Source: Amphibalanus amphitrite (taxonomy: Eukaryota; Arthropoda; Thecostraca; Balanomorpha; Balanidae). From it: 64,000 nt of DNA. Below the pieces are notes generated by a model that was given only the letters and a program-made list of their open reading frames with translations, searched no databases and was not told the DNA's origin. The translations under genes and the position numbers were made by a program. Where the stretch lies: NCBI RefSeq assembly GCF_019059575.1, contig NW_024881612.1, positions 806,001 to 870,000 of the forward strand, written 5' to 3'. This document shows positions 1 to 12,085 of this stretch, piece by piece. The stretch's first letter is position 1; every line of letters starts with the position of its first letter.

Positions 1-840
1 GGAGCGACCAATATGAAAGTTGGGTGAATTTACCGGGGTTACATGACTAGGAGCAAGCAAATGTGTATCAGGAATGGATTTAGGTGGAGAATTGCGCTGG
101 ACCATGAGTGCTCGAGCGCTCCCAATTCCACGCCGGTTTGGCTTTGGAGCCGAGACAGACGATGCGGGTCAAGGTCACCGCTGGGGTAACGGTGGATTGG
201 CTGCGCCCGAGCACCCGTAACGCGGCACAATTCTCGATCTATGGATTTTCCTATTCGCTCAGCATTGTGATAGGCGTTCGTAATAGCATTTACTCTGCTC
301 ATGTACCTATCCCCGGTTATTTAAAAGAAGTTTTTGTGGGGGAATATCACGGCTTTAGGTACTCGGTGGCCCTATTCACGACTTTCAAAGAATGCTCCGA
401 TAACTAAACACCGCACAGACCTACTGCATTAGTGAATCTGACAGAAGGTCTGTGGAATTACATCCCCCTCACCACACCCCTAAAAACTCATCCAGTGTCC
501 AAAACCACTTTTATCGACTCGCAAAAAAAACACGCACACACACATACACACACAAAGCATGGGGCATGTCAGCTCTCAGTTCATTTATCATTGTCTTTAC
601 CATGGTTCAATTGCATTGCGCGATTTAAAGCACGTGAGTGCCTATATAGTATATATGTAGAAAATAATATCTACAGCAAAACATCCAAAATTACAAAGGC
701 TACAATGCTTAAAAAGTAGGTTCATCAAGGAATCCCATTTTTACTTGCGTTGTGTTCCCAACCATGCGATTCCAACGCGGGCTATTCGCAACGTCTGTTA
801 AGGCACGTTAACAACTGACAAGCCGCCACCGCTGCCACTT
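1..840. other. Anonymous intergenic sequence
   Basis: I recognise no gene, RNA or repeat boundary here apart from a short CA-rich tract. Open frames of up to about 100 codons overlap on both strands and show no family motif, so I read them as chance frames. Confidence 0.5.
523..558. repeat. CA-rich microsatellite
   Basis: An A run is followed by alternating CA units interrupted by single substitutions. It is an ordinary simple repeat with no sign of function. Confidence 0.8.
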
Positions 841-1960
841 ATTCATAGATGGTTGATATCACAGCTTGGGCGTCAGCAGCGCGGCCCACAACGCGTCGGC
901 GCCAGCGCACGCAGCTGTTGGCACTCGGCAGCCGGTGTTGCGACTTAACGGCCGGCCGGCCCCATGAAGGAGAAGCTCTTGGTGAAGCTTTGTGATCGCC
1001 TCATAGCCGCCTTGGATGTCATCTTTCTTGGCAGATCCATCCGTTCAGATGGTACGGTGCAGTCTGGATAAAGGACGAAGTCCAACGCCGCTAACCCCGC
1101 GACCGCCACCCCACAACGTGGCCGCAGACCGAACGGGCGTGAGGGCCGTAAGGGCCACCCCGCCATCCGGTAGGTGGCTGAGCATCCGGGCGCAGCGGCG
1201 CCTGGGCGGCGGCCGCGCTGAGATGAAGTCCCAAACCGCCATGTCGCCATCACCGCCATCACCATTGCTGCAGCTGTTCCCAACCGCCTCAATCGCCGCC
1301 GTTTTGCCAGCAGTCGCGCCGCGGAATGGCAGAAGCTCCAGAGTAGCCTCCAGCGCCCCTCTCCGCACGTGTGCAGGTGCACTGCGGCCGCCGGGTCCGA
1401 CGTCCAGGCAGAACATGATATTTCCATGCTGCTCCGACGGTGGGCTGGTCTTGTTTGGGCGTTCCTCCACTGTGACGTCGGTCACGCCTGCCCCGGCCAG
1501 GGCGCAGAGGCCGACGTGTCACCATCCGGTTGCAGTCCTCAGTCGGGTCGCAGCGTGTACCTCTTCCGCAGCGTGGAGCGCGCTCCCGCTGGGCAGCGAT
1601 ACAGCCAAAAGTAGCATAGCATGCGGGCGGCCAGCGCTGCGCCGGACAGCGGACCCATGCCGGGGGTATGCCGGTCTCGGCCATTAGCGGGGTCGTCGGG
1701 GCCGAGGCTGTACATACAGCTGGTGACCGCGTGAGCCGCCAATCGAAGCTCACGGCTTATAAGCTCGACGCGGGCATCACACGCCGTCCCGATGGGATCT
1801 CCACGACGCCGCCGCGAACTCCAGCGCGGCTCGCAGCGCGAAGACCAGTACGGACGGCCGGGGCAAACGGCGTGCGGGAGTCGCAGGCGACGTTCTGCGG
1901 ACAGAAAGGGTTGGGCATAAGCTGGTCGGCAGGACACTCTTGAGCCGAGCCTTTGATGTA
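840..1960. other. GC-rich block with overlapping open frames, possible unrecognised exon
   Basis: This block is far richer in GC and CpG than its flanks and keeps frames of 130 to 220 codons open on both strands, which GC-rich DNA does by chance. The minus frame ending near 945 finishes in a Ser/Arg/Phe stretch (RRSQSFTKSFSFMGPAGR) that looks more protein-like than the rest, and it could be an exon. I cannot assign a family, a start or splice sites. A CpG-rich promoter region is the other reading. Confidence 0.3.
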
Positions 1961-1996
1961 ATTACAGATGATCCAGAAGCATGCACAAAAATTCAT

Positions 1997-4900
1997 GACA
2001 CACTATTCTCATTTATGTATTTGCTACATATGATATGATATACCAGCTCATGATCAGTGACGCATTCTGGGCAATATGTTCTAAAGTGAAGTAACTGAAG
2101 TTACAGCTTAAAAGCTTAAAAAAACAGCTTAAAAAAACACACACACACATTCGATAGCTTATGAGAATAACATGCCTTGTGTGCTTAATGCAGGAGAATA
2201 TTTTTTCACTTTTTTAGAAACAGCAAGAGTTGTCAACAAGCCATGTCAACTATCTAAACAATATTTATGGAAACTGCTCTAGCTAGCTTAAAGTTCCACA
2301 ACGTTTCCGGAGCACCGTACCCAAACTCAGTTCATGTTACAAGAAAAAACAGTAATAATGCCTCCTAATTTTGAATGAAATATAGGTATGAGTAATTTGA
2401 TTTGGAAAGCAACAAATTTCCGCACATCATTTTAGCAAAATTACTATTTTTTCAGCCATCAGGTTACACAAAACTATAGTAAACTTTATGATCTAGTTTA
2501 CACAAAACCAAAGCCCCGATGTTAACAAATGTAGATAAAATTTAAACAATTTTAAAAAATGTATCGTGGAGAAAATGAAAAGTGTAGATTTGTAAAGCCG
2601 GGATATTTCAATTTCACGGATTAGGCACTTAAAGAAATATCTTCACCTTTCCTTGAGCCACCAGCCTTCACCCAAGTTTTACACGAATGTAGTGAAGCAG
2701 ACAATGTGGCAACTCAAAATTGTGATGGTTTGAGATAATTATGACGGTAAAAGAAAAAGCAACACAAGGTTCCTTACCCTCGTTTTTTCACATGGGTTCA
2801 GATGAGGCTTCAACTGTTGCCGACCTGAGGAGCTATAGGGACTTGAGCTTTCCAAAACTCAATTTCTAAGGGCACTGAGCAGTGTTTGGCTTTCACACGA
2901 ATGCGATAGTAAGTTATATGAAGTTGACAAAGCAAGCAAAGCAAAGCATGATGCCCCGCGCGTCTGCCCGCGACCACGCCCCGCGTCCGACTCCCGACCG
3001 CCGCGTGACCCGAGGCGCCCGGCGGTCACGTGACCTACCGGCCGGGACTGCAAACGGCCTTCACCACCATTCTTGTATGACGTCATATCCTACTGAGGTG
3101 CTGATTGGTCGGAATTAGATACCTGAAGGTAATTATCTGCCGTAGTTATTTTTGTTTCATTGTTTTGCGTGTTTTCTTATATGAAATGTAATTAAAAAAT
3201 TTGTCATATTTTAATCACCATTAAAACATAACTGAATAGGTATAAAAGAGAACTCGATATATACTTTCCTTGTTTTTAAGAATTCCGGAATTAGATACCC
3301 GAGGGAGCAAAGTTGCCACGCTGATTTAATACCTCATAGTCGAAAGGTGGGCTACTAGAACTAAAAATTGCTGTGTTTGTAAATAAATAAGTGATTTGAG
3401 GGCAAAAAATGCCCGGATTTGAACTTCTAAAATTATTTTGAACATAAAATATTTCAGTTTGAGGGATGTTAAGGCCTCTAAGGGTAGGTACTTTTTAGGT
3501 ATCAAATAAGTTCCTCTGCGAAAGTTCCGTCGTGAAAACGGCCAGTATGTGTTGAACATAAAAGTGGACAAATGTGGATACGTAAATATTACAAATATTA
3601 GGTATAGGTATGTCATGAAAAGGAAACATCATTGCGACACCTCGAGGCTTTATTTTTCCATCTCAGTTGGATGCAATTTGCAAACATAATGATTATTATC
3701 TATGCATCGTAATGGGGTGCGATATAGAAATACCTCTTTTCGCTGTGGAACGAATTATAAATAGACCTCTACTGAAAATATTCAAATTTTATCGTCCAAT
3801 GGCGGTCATATCAGGACACAGCTCTTCAATGCGCGTGTTTCTGATCTGTCGGACCGCTCAGGCGTGGTAAGGTGATCCCGCTGCCCCCCCCCCCCTCCCC
3901 CCCCCCCCGGTGGCCGTCCGGACTCACCGAGTGTCGGGTAGCGGGGAGTCGACGGCCGCCTCTGCTGCCACCAGCTTCCTGTCGGCAGAGCACGCATGGA
4001 GAAGCTGAGAGACCTGCTGTCTCACAATTACTCAGAGTACGCGCTCTATGAGCAGGGGAACGAAAAATACACGGCTCTAGGCAAGAGATATCGGCAAAGA
4101 AATTATCTGAATTAAATCAATGCATAAGATCGCTCACTCCAACAATCAGGACGTGATTACGCTTTATCAACGTTCTGTACTGCGTTGCTTCTGAGTTCGA
4201 AATGTGCTTATTTTTGTTTCTTGAGCTTTCTATTCAAACATCTCAATACCATTTCAAATAACTAACTATTCCATTGAATCCATATGACTATCAATGGATC
4301 ATCGCAGTTCTGCAAACCCATGCAGGCATACCTGACTCGCACTAACACTCACCTGAAGTCAAACGGGTGCACGATCTCCATATCGGCGGTATCGGAGCTC
4401 GCCATCCAGATCAGCTGATAACCCCTCGAGTCTACCCCCACTGCTCAGTCTGCAGTCCACTCAGCCCAGCGGCACCGCTGCCCGCCCTTCCCGTCGTGCG
4501 CACGTGCTCCCGCGCCCACCGCCGGCACCGACTGACCGTCCGCAGCCTCCGACGGTGGCCGAGAGGCGCTGCCGCCGACCGCCAGTGGTGGTCGGGAGAG
4601 GCGGCCGCCGGTCAGCGGTCAGCGGTCAGCGGTCAGCGCTGGGACAAGTGGCACCCGTCTGCCGCCGGCCGCGCACCGTCACCCCTGGGGGCAGCGGCGG
4701 AGATCTGACCGATCTCAGTTCGACGGGACCGGACCGATCTCAGAGCGATGTGAACGGCCCGAAATGGACCGTCGCTGTCACCGTCAAGGGTCGTCGGTGA
4801 CGTCACATTGACGTCCCCTGGGTTAGACAGGCCGCTCGAAACTGCAGCGATGATTTTCCTTATTCCCATCAAGACGTGCTCACATTTTGACAGTTCACTA

Positions 4901-5829
4901 AAATAACTTGGCGTCATTCGAGAGGCCAGTCTTTTGCCTTTCAAACATACCAGGCGCATTTGATGAATTCGCATACCGTTAAGCGCACAAACTAAAAATA
5001 TCAAAGAAGTGACTTTTTCGGCGTTGCCCCGGACTGCGGGGAAAGCCGAAAATGGGAGAAATGATCTACGGGGAATGCCGACATTGATGTTTTGCCATTT
5101 CATCTCAAACTTTATCCAGAATTCATCAAAGCTGACACGCGTTTTAAGAGCTTGAGGACGCGGTGCACACTGGAAGTTATAATTGTGTGATATAATAAGA
5201 ACATGCCAGGTAAATCATTCCTTATAGGTAACAGGCCGTTGTGTCGGTTGAAAGTGTAATTTGTGTGACTAAAAATACGCGTTGCTATTCTACAGCAGTA
5301 AAGTCCACGTAGCGTGCTTTTAACACGTGCGTAATCGCACGTTTTCGGCATTACCCCAGCCTGCCATACTTTCATTTGCAGGCCCATAACTTTTCAACGT
5401 GCTGTATAAATTTCAAATAGGCAGCACACTTATGCAAAGACATGCTAAAGATTACTTGACCGAATTGGCCAGACAAACGGTAGCATAATGAGTAAGAAAT
5501 GCAGCTTCAAAGGCGCATGTAGTACAAGGGAAACGTACCTTGAAAACGCTCTTGGCGCCCTCACAGTCGAAGTATTCCGAATGACGACTCGTAACAAACA
5601 TGCGATAATTGTAGTCACTTAAGCTTCAGAGCATCACTGACAGGTGGCATCCATGTCTTACGGTTTTCGAAATATCTCGAATTTCGGCTTTGCCCCAACT
5701 CCGGCATTGCCCCAACTTCCCCTACTCCAATCTTTTTTCAGCATGCTTATGGGCTTCCAGCGGACAAACTTGCAGTTTTACGTGGGCATAGGGCATCTTG
5801 CTATTAGAGTAGGTCTATTATCATATAAC
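1997..5829. other. Anonymous intergenic sequence with GC-rich patches
   Basis: AT-rich sequence alternates with short CpG-rich patches near 2940-3060 and 4440-4800. A poly-C tract with one T-containing break lies at about 3883-3909. No frame in this stretch shows a recognisable domain, and I see no terminal inverted repeats flanked by a target duplication. Confidence 0.45.
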
Positions 5830-6379
5830 CAAGGCTGTGGAGTGTGGAATCAGAGTCGGTCTGAGTCGACAGTTCTGCCCGGAGTCGGAGTCGGAGTCGA
5901 CAGTTCTGCCCGGAGTCGGAGTCAGAGTCGCCAGAATGTAACCAAATCCGACTCCGGAGTCGAATTTAACGCTGCATGGCTCAACGTCATACCCTACACC
6001 CGTTTGCTTGACGATATAGGTACTACCCTCGTTGACCTTTCGAAATCAGATTTTGTCAAAAAAGGCCATACTCCTGTTTTGGACGAGCACTTTCAGTGAA
6101 AGAAGCAGAAGACGGCAGATTCAACGGCCATGACGTTGTAGAACCTGCTTTTCATCCTGCATGTTATTTATAAAGCATATTTACAATTGAAGGCCTTGGA
6201 ACTCACAACGGATCGTTTCAGGCATATCAAAAACAGCTCCAGCCTCCACTATGAAATTTATTGTCATGATATGGATTTAAGAGAAACGTCCGGAGTCGGA
6301 GCTTGACTCGGAGTCGATTTTTTATTGAGCCCGAGTCCGAGTTGGAGTCACCTGAAAATCCACCGACACCGTAGCCCTG
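5830..6379. mobile_element. hAT-type MITE with GGAGTC-rich ends
   Basis: The ends read CAAGGCTGTGGAGT on the left and, reverse-complemented, CAGGGCTACGGTGTCGG on the right, an imperfect terminal inverted repeat. The flanks carry an exact 8-bp duplication, CATATAAC, at 5822-5829 and 6380-6387. An 8-bp duplication with CAG-type ends is the hAT signature. Many GGAGTC/GACTCC hexamers lie inside both ends. At 550 bp with no transposase motif it is non-autonomous. The open frame starting upstream at 5644 reads through its left half and is fortuitous. Confidence 0.85.
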
Positions 6380-6387
6380 CATATAAC

Positions 6388-7458
6388 TATCCTATTTGAT
6401 CTATTTGGTCTCTTGAGAAACTGCATTTATCGCCTGTCGGCTTGCTTTTGTGGACGTCGGTATGACACATCCTCTTATCGTTCTCGTCTCCATCGGCATT
6501 CAGTCATAATCAATATTGATGATATTCGATCGCGATCGCTGCTTTGGTTTGGTCTATTTTGATCATGCCATTTTTATTACTGTTACCTTATGAAGCTAAC
6601 CTTCCAGAAGGGACTTAATGGGCGAGTAACTTCCACGTTTTTTCAACGTTTGATTTTCCCCTCTTCGTCGCCACCATGTTGTAAATATGCGACTGAGAAT
6701 AGTATTTCTCGATCTATGTTCCATCCCATTTTATTGGCGCACTGCACCTCGCTTGCACACTGCACAACACTAACCCAATTTTACCAAAATTTAGACCGCT
6801 TAAGCTAAGCACGTGGGTTTGAGCGTATCGATCTAATGTGCACTCCGAGGTCTGCCAACATTGTAAACCTTTAAATGGCGTGCCACCTCGCTACATTGTG
6901 GACCCATGCTTTCTCTCCCGAGCGCTCGATTCTCAGCCTCTCTGCGATGACCGTGTTAGGGAGAGATGCCGCTCATAACTGTTTCTGGCCTCTGCCGGTC
7001 GCAGACTCACCCCGAGCTTATGTAACTGACCATAACCGTTCCACCGGCACGCCGAGTGGGCCGGCAGCTAGTACCGCGGCGCGTCCAGCCCCGTTACCAG
7101 ATGATTTCATTAGTCGAATGTGCTGTGTCGGCGGCCGTAGCGCGCCGACCTGACCGAGGGGTCAGCGCCGGCCCCGGATGGGTACTGCACACGCCACAGT
7201 GCGGTCCCGCCGCCCCGGCCGCGCTGCACACCCAAACGTGCCCTCCAATCACACTAATAGCCCAATCACTCATCGGAAATCACTTGTAAAGAAGGGAAAC
7301 ATCGCATCAGCCACCGCCGACTGATCATTACGTGTCTTCATCGCCGGCAAACCGTTGAAGCGGCTGTACGAATCACGCTCTGATTGTATTTGAAAATGAC
7401 GTGATGCAAACACATGCATATTCATGAATTACTTCACTTGAATCGCTTGTCTCACTTG
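6388..7458. other. Anonymous intergenic sequence
   Basis: No gene or bounded repeat is recognisable. A GC-rich patch lies at about 7050-7240. Small open frames have no family signature. Confidence 0.4.
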
Positions 7459-8155
7459 TTACGGAGCGAGCGAAGCGAGCGTAGTCTTTCCTTAGATTAA
7501 CGGAAATTTCTGAGTATGAGCGGCCGGCCGGCCGGCCGGCCGGCCGGCCGTGGTCACGCTTTTGCGAGGCTTATATCTCAGCAACCACTTGACCGATTTA
7601 CATGCGGTAATTTTTGTAGGGTAGCTTCATTCCTGCTACCAAGTATTGGACTATTCTCGATGCGTGTGGGTGACCCCTTATGCACGTGCCACGTGCAAAA
7701 CGAAGAGGTGTCACTTTTGCAATTGTTGCAATATCTCGGTAACTACTTGGCCGATTGCGCTGAAAGTTGGCATGTAGGTAGGCACCCACTATGCAATGCA
7801 TATCCATGTGCCAGAGTTGGGGTGCTGCTGCACGTGCGCACGTGCAGGGGTCGATTCCAGATCTCGAGAACGGCTGGACCGATGGCGCTCAAATTTGGTA
7901 CATGGTTAGGGACCGGTTAGTAGGGTGCCGTGCAAAAGTCAGTTGGGACCCATTTTGCACGTGCGCACGTGCAGGGTGCCGCCTCCAGATCTCGAGAACG
8001 GCTGGGCCGATTGTGCTCAAATTTGGCACATCGCTAGAGACCGGTTAGTAGGGTGCCGTGCACAACTCAGTTGGAGGTACCCCCTCGCAATTTCGCACGT
8101 GCAAGGCTCACCCTCTCGCTCGCTCCGTTAGTCGCCCCAAAAGGCGTTATACTGG
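7459..8155 (+). mobile_element. Helitron-like non-autonomous repeat, copy 1 (family G)
   Basis: This is one of three related repeats (also 8985-9647 and 31432-32116). It begins with a GGAGCGAGCGAAGCGAGCG block, runs through a GGCC tandem at about 7520-7552, and holds roughly 120-bp internal repeats with CACGTG palindromes and the phrase AGATCTCGAGAACGGCTGG. The right end has a hairpin, CGCC-6 nt-GGCG, then TTATACTGG and a flanking T. A hairpin followed by CTRR and then T is the classic Helitron 3' end. The 5' end does not start with TC, so a Helentron-like variant or a 5' difference is possible. No Rep/helicase is encoded. Confidence 0.6.
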
Positions 8156-8480
8156 TATTGTTATTCCCACTCGTATCCAGCCGTATGTTTTGACCAATCC
8201 GGCTGATCGTGACCCTAAAATTGTTGTATTTAAGTTTTTTTCTAGACTTATTGTATTTAAGACTTAAGTTTATTTTAAACAAACACATTTATAGTTAAGA
8301 AAGTGCAAGCTAGCAATTGGTAGATGCGTTTCTGTACGGCCACATAGGGAAACCAGGATGGGACACGTAAAGAGGCTCCCGAGACCAGTTCCAGGCCATG
8401 GCCAACGTTCAGGCCTCAAACCTACTTAAAGAGTTCAGACTGTACATAGGTACATATGTTACAGGCAAAGTGAAAACTCG

Positions 8481-8631
8481 GGCATTTTGCAAAATGCCTA
8501 GGCAGTTTGCAAAATGCCTGACCGGCCAGACATTTTGCAAAATGCCCAGGCAGTTTGCAAACTGCCTGACCCACCAGGCATTTTGCAAACTGCCTGAAAT
8601 ATTTTCCCAGGCATTTTGCGAAATGCCTGAC
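8481..8631. repeat. Array of 18-bp palindromes, left
   Basis: Six units close to GGCATTTTGCAAAATGCC follow each other, some with the ATTTTG arm replaced by AGTTTG. Spacers alternate between 2 bases (TA, CA) and about 10 bases (TGACCGGCCA, TGACCCACCA), with one longer spacer near the end. Each unit is self-complementary, so either strand could fold into a ladder of hairpins. Open frames here are translations of the palindromes, not genes. Confidence 0.85.
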
Positions 8632-8984
8632 ATCAAACTCGCACTAGCGACGATGTATAGGTAAGCATCATTTGTAACTGCCGCTTACAAACGTTAATCG
8701 CTGTCAATGCGCACCAAGTGAGGGGACACTGCGTTCTCCGGGTAGCGCCGCCGAGTTCAGGTCACTGAGCCCCAGCGGCCGTCGGGTGCCGAGCACCGGG
8801 CGTGGTTTCGTGGGTAAACATGCGCTCGGTACAATGATTGTACTGTTTCTAATAGCTCTTGGTGGCTTTTTGAAAGTACTATGGGTGGATATTGATCAGA
8901 AAAGAATACTCTTCCAATTTACGAAAATTTGATTGTTACACGTTTAGGTACATTATCAATCGTCTCTGCCGGAACAGTTGCCCA

Positions 8985-9647
8985 CTTTCCTTAGATTAAC
9001 GGAAATTTCTGAGTATGAGCGGCCGGCCGGCCGTGGGGACGCTCTTCAAAAGCTAATATCTTAGGAACGGGACATCCGATTGACAAGCGGTCTTCTTTAC
9101 TGAATGTCACTTGGACGTAAAAGTTCTGTGGTGTGATGGCCACCATGCGTTCTTGCCAACCACCGCACGTGGCGCGTGGTAAAGTTGGACATTTTTTAAG
9201 AACCCCCAAAATTGCAACCTCAATAACGGCACAACGGTTGGGCCGATTGAATTGAAACTCGGTACACAGTTAGGTCTCCATCAGATAATTCATCTGCATG
9301 TGTTAAGGTTGGGGTGCTGCTGCACGTGCGCACGTGCAGGGGTCGTTTCCAGATCTCGAGAACGGCTGGACCGATGGCGCTCAAATTTGGTACACGGTTA
9401 GGGACCAGTTAGTAGGGTGCCGTGCACAAGTCAGTTGGGACCCATTTTGCACGTGCGCACGTGCAGGGTGCCGCTTCCAGATCTCGAGAACGGCTGGGCC
9501 GATTGTGCTCAAATTTGGCACATCGCTAGAGACCGGTTAGTAGGGTGCCGTGCACAAGTCAGTTGGAGGTACCCCCTCGAAATTTCGCACGTGCAAGGCC
9601 CACGCTCTCGCTCGCTCCGTTAGTCGCCCCATAAGGCGTTATACTGG
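8985..9647 (+). mobile_element. Helitron-like non-autonomous repeat, copy 2 (family G)
   Basis: The copy begins at CTTTCCTTAGATTAACGG, lacking the GAGCGAGCG block seen in the other copies. It has a shorter GGCC tandem and a diverged middle, then returns to the common right half with CACGTG palindromes. The 3' end is the hairpin CGCC-CCATAA-GGCG followed by TTATACTGG and T, so the boundary matches the other copies. The diverged middle suggests a separate subfamily. Confidence 0.6.
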
Positions 9648-10235
9648 TACTAATTGCTTATATGCCTCCTTTGTCATATTATCAGAGAGCATCATCGGTT
9701 AAAACACTGAAATAAATTCATAAAATAAAGATATTTGCTGTATTAAGAGATTAGGTGCAGATTTGGTCAAATTAGGTGCACTCGCCGGATAGCCCGTCGG
9801 GAAAATGGCTAGTAGAGCTCTTCTTAGTCACTAACCGTCCCAACAAGCAGTTCTGGGCCAACAGCAGCTCAGAGGCGCTGCACCGTCGAGACGGTGAAGC
9901 ACCCACTGGGCACTGGGGATTCTCGTTTGGGGCATGATGGGCTACAGCCTACAGAGGCCTATTTGAGCTTCACCAGGTGCCGCGGGGACAGACCATATGG
10001 CCGCTGATAACTTGTCAGCGAGGTGCTGGAGAACACTGACGCAACTACGATGCAATACATTTCGGGACACAAGTACAACATCCCGCAACAATTTCGTGAC
10101 GCCCTGTATTCGTGACCGTGGAATGTGTCACATATGCCCACAACACATGTGAAATGTGTTGTGGGGTCAGTCACAGTGGAACGTTTATGATCAACGCCTG
10201 TAGTCAACAAAAACGGTGGAATATATGGAAACCCA

Positions 10236-10397
10236 GGCATTTTGCAAAATGCCTGGCGGGTCAGACATTTTGTAAAATGCCTAGGCAGTTTGCAAAATGC
10301 CTGGTGGGTCAGGCAGTTTGCAAACTGCCTGGGCATTTTGCAAAATGCCTGGCGGGTCAGGCATTTTGCAAACTGCCTAGGCATTTTGCAAAATGCC
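10236..10397. repeat. Array of 18-bp palindromes, right
   Basis: Seven units of the GGCATTTTGCAAAATGCC type are separated alternately by 10 bases (TGGCGGGTCA or TGGTGGGTCA) and 2 bases (TA or TG), giving a 48-bp composite period. The array is the inverted counterpart of the one at 8481-8631, down to the flanking CGAGTTTTCACTTTGCCTG. Confidence 0.85.
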
Positions 10398-10428
10398 CGA
10401 GTTTTCACTTTGCCTGTAACACATGTTA

Positions 10429-11075
10429 CACATATACAATATAGGCTAAGATCCATCGCAAGGTGTGTGCTGCCTAATTTTACACTATTAGGCACTCATG
10501 TATTTTGTACACATAGGTGTATGCGCTGAGAGATGTTCCTATGCCTGCTGGAAGGAGCGATTTTGTAGCATTCATGCAAACACATGCACTTATATCAATT
10601 CATGCAACCGCTGCATGGCTACATCATTTTAACTTTTAAGCACGTATGTGTAGCGGTCACGACTCAATATGCACACAGCCCAGGCAGCGCTATTGACATG
10701 TCACCTACACCATACATAGCTGACACGTTCAATACCCAGCTGATCGGTCGTGTACGCGTCCCGTGTCGATTTCCATTAGTGGATTGTAAGCCGACGCTCC
10801 GTGACAGAGGTGGCGCGCGGCGAGCACTGCTAGCAGCGTCACGGCACAGTCCCGAGCCCGTCGCCCCACCCCACCCCACCCGCGGCTGATAGAGCGGTAA
10901 ATCGCACACGGCACCAGCTAACGCTGATCCGCGGCGACTTTTATTGAGTCAGCCGGTCAGAGGACAAAATCGGCCGGCGCCGGGTCAGGTGATTTACGGG
11001 CCAGTTGGTGAGCCGTTTGCCGTGTGCCGACTGGCGCAGTGCATGACCAAGCCGACCTGACGGCCCGTCCGGCGG
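10429..11075. other. Anonymous intergenic sequence
   Basis: Nothing recognisable; GC-rich from about 10750 on. No frame with a family motif and no bounded repeat. Confidence 0.4.
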
Positions 11076-11440
11076 TCAGGTGACAGTGGACAAAGGTGAC
11101 AGTGGATACTGGTGACAGTGGACAGAGGCGACCGTGGATACAGGTGACAGGTGACGGTGGATACAGGTGACAGTGGACAGAGGCGACCGTGGATACAGGT
11201 GGCAGTGGATGCAGAAGTGACAGTGGACAGTGGCGACAATGGATACAGGTGACAGTGGACAGAGGCGACCGTGGATACAGGTGACAGTGGACAGAGGCGA
11301 CAGTGGACAGTGGACGGTGGACCTAGGTGACAGAGAATAGAGGTGGCAGTGGACACTGGACAGAGGTGAAGGTGGACAGAAGTGACGGTGGACAGTGGCC
11401 ACAACAGGTGACAGTGGATAGGGGTGGCAGCGGACGGTTT
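11076..11440. repeat. Degenerate minisatellite, GTGACAGTGGACAG-type units
   Basis: Units built from GGTGACAGTGGA and GGCGACCGTGGATACA repeat with substitutions and variable phase. Both strands stay open because stop codons are rare in the repeat, which explains the His/Cys/Leu/Pro-rich open frames on the minus strand. I see no gene. Confidence 0.85.
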
Positions 11441-12081
11441 AAAGAGGTAAAAGTTTCCCAGTTGCCATTTTTACGCACTACCTATGGCCTGTTAACATTT
11501 TACGGACGAACAAATTAAATAGTTTTAGGTTGTGTTCCAGCATAGTTACTATTAACAATAAACACAATACGATGGTGACCTGATTTATTTTCTATCCACA
11601 ACAGCTACTTCACGTCCATGATCCTGCAGTTGAGGGCCGATGTGAGCACGAGCACTGTCATCTGTCATGTGAGTGCCGGACGCCTGGTGATTCCTGTGGA
11701 CCGCGAAACTAATTATGCGAATTAGCACTTATATGTTCGTTCAAATCATGACAAATTTGCAGCTGCAGTGTGAATTATTTCACTTCCGAGCTAGGTCACC
11801 CCATCTAAATGCTTTCACGAAAGCCATCGGGACTAAGGTGTTAAATAAGTAATTTGGTAGCGTATTAGCCGCCTTTATTAGGGGCTAAGCAATAATTGCT
11901 ACTATTCTGAGACTGGTGGATTCTCCCAGCAAGATTTATGAAGATGTATTATAACAGCTTTTCGTCCGGGTTCAGCCCACCAAATGGCCTGTGCATTGGC
12001 CTAGATTGATAGATGGGTAAAACCAAAGAAAAACGGCGAACAGGATTCGATTGTCTTTGACTTTTATTTGGCCCCAGGGTC
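11441..12081. other. Anonymous intergenic sequence
   Basis: No recognisable gene, RNA or bounded repeat. Confidence 0.4.
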
Positions 12082-12085
12082 TTAA

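Larger units (their letters stand above)
8450..10428. mobile_element. Element with inverted terminal palindrome arrays (unclassified)
   Basis: A sequence at 8453-8480 and its reverse complement at 10398-10425 face each other. Immediately inside each lies an array of 18-bp palindromes (8481-8631 and 10236-10397). This symmetry suggests one unit of about 2 kb with complex inverted ends, carrying a family G repeat as a later insertion. I could not identify a target-site duplication or a coding frame, so the class is unknown. Two independent arrays in opposite orientation are the alternative. Confidence 0.5.

Noticed and set aside
7519..7552. GGCCGGCC tandem as a regulatory or recombination site
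   Set aside because: It recurs with different lengths in other family G copies, so it is a variable simple repeat within the element.
8398..8664. Possible CRISPR-like array at the palindromic repeats
   Set aside because: Units are short palindromes with fixed 2/10-base spacers rather than long repeats with unique spacers, and the host is eukaryotic.
9959..10495. 178-codon minus frame with repeated CKMPRQFAKCL
   Set aside because: The repetitive peptide is the translation of the palindrome array; there is no independent protein signal.
10994..11404. His/Cys/Leu/Pro-rich minus frames of 108 and 136 codons
   Set aside because: They are produced by the minisatellite, which stays open in more than one frame.
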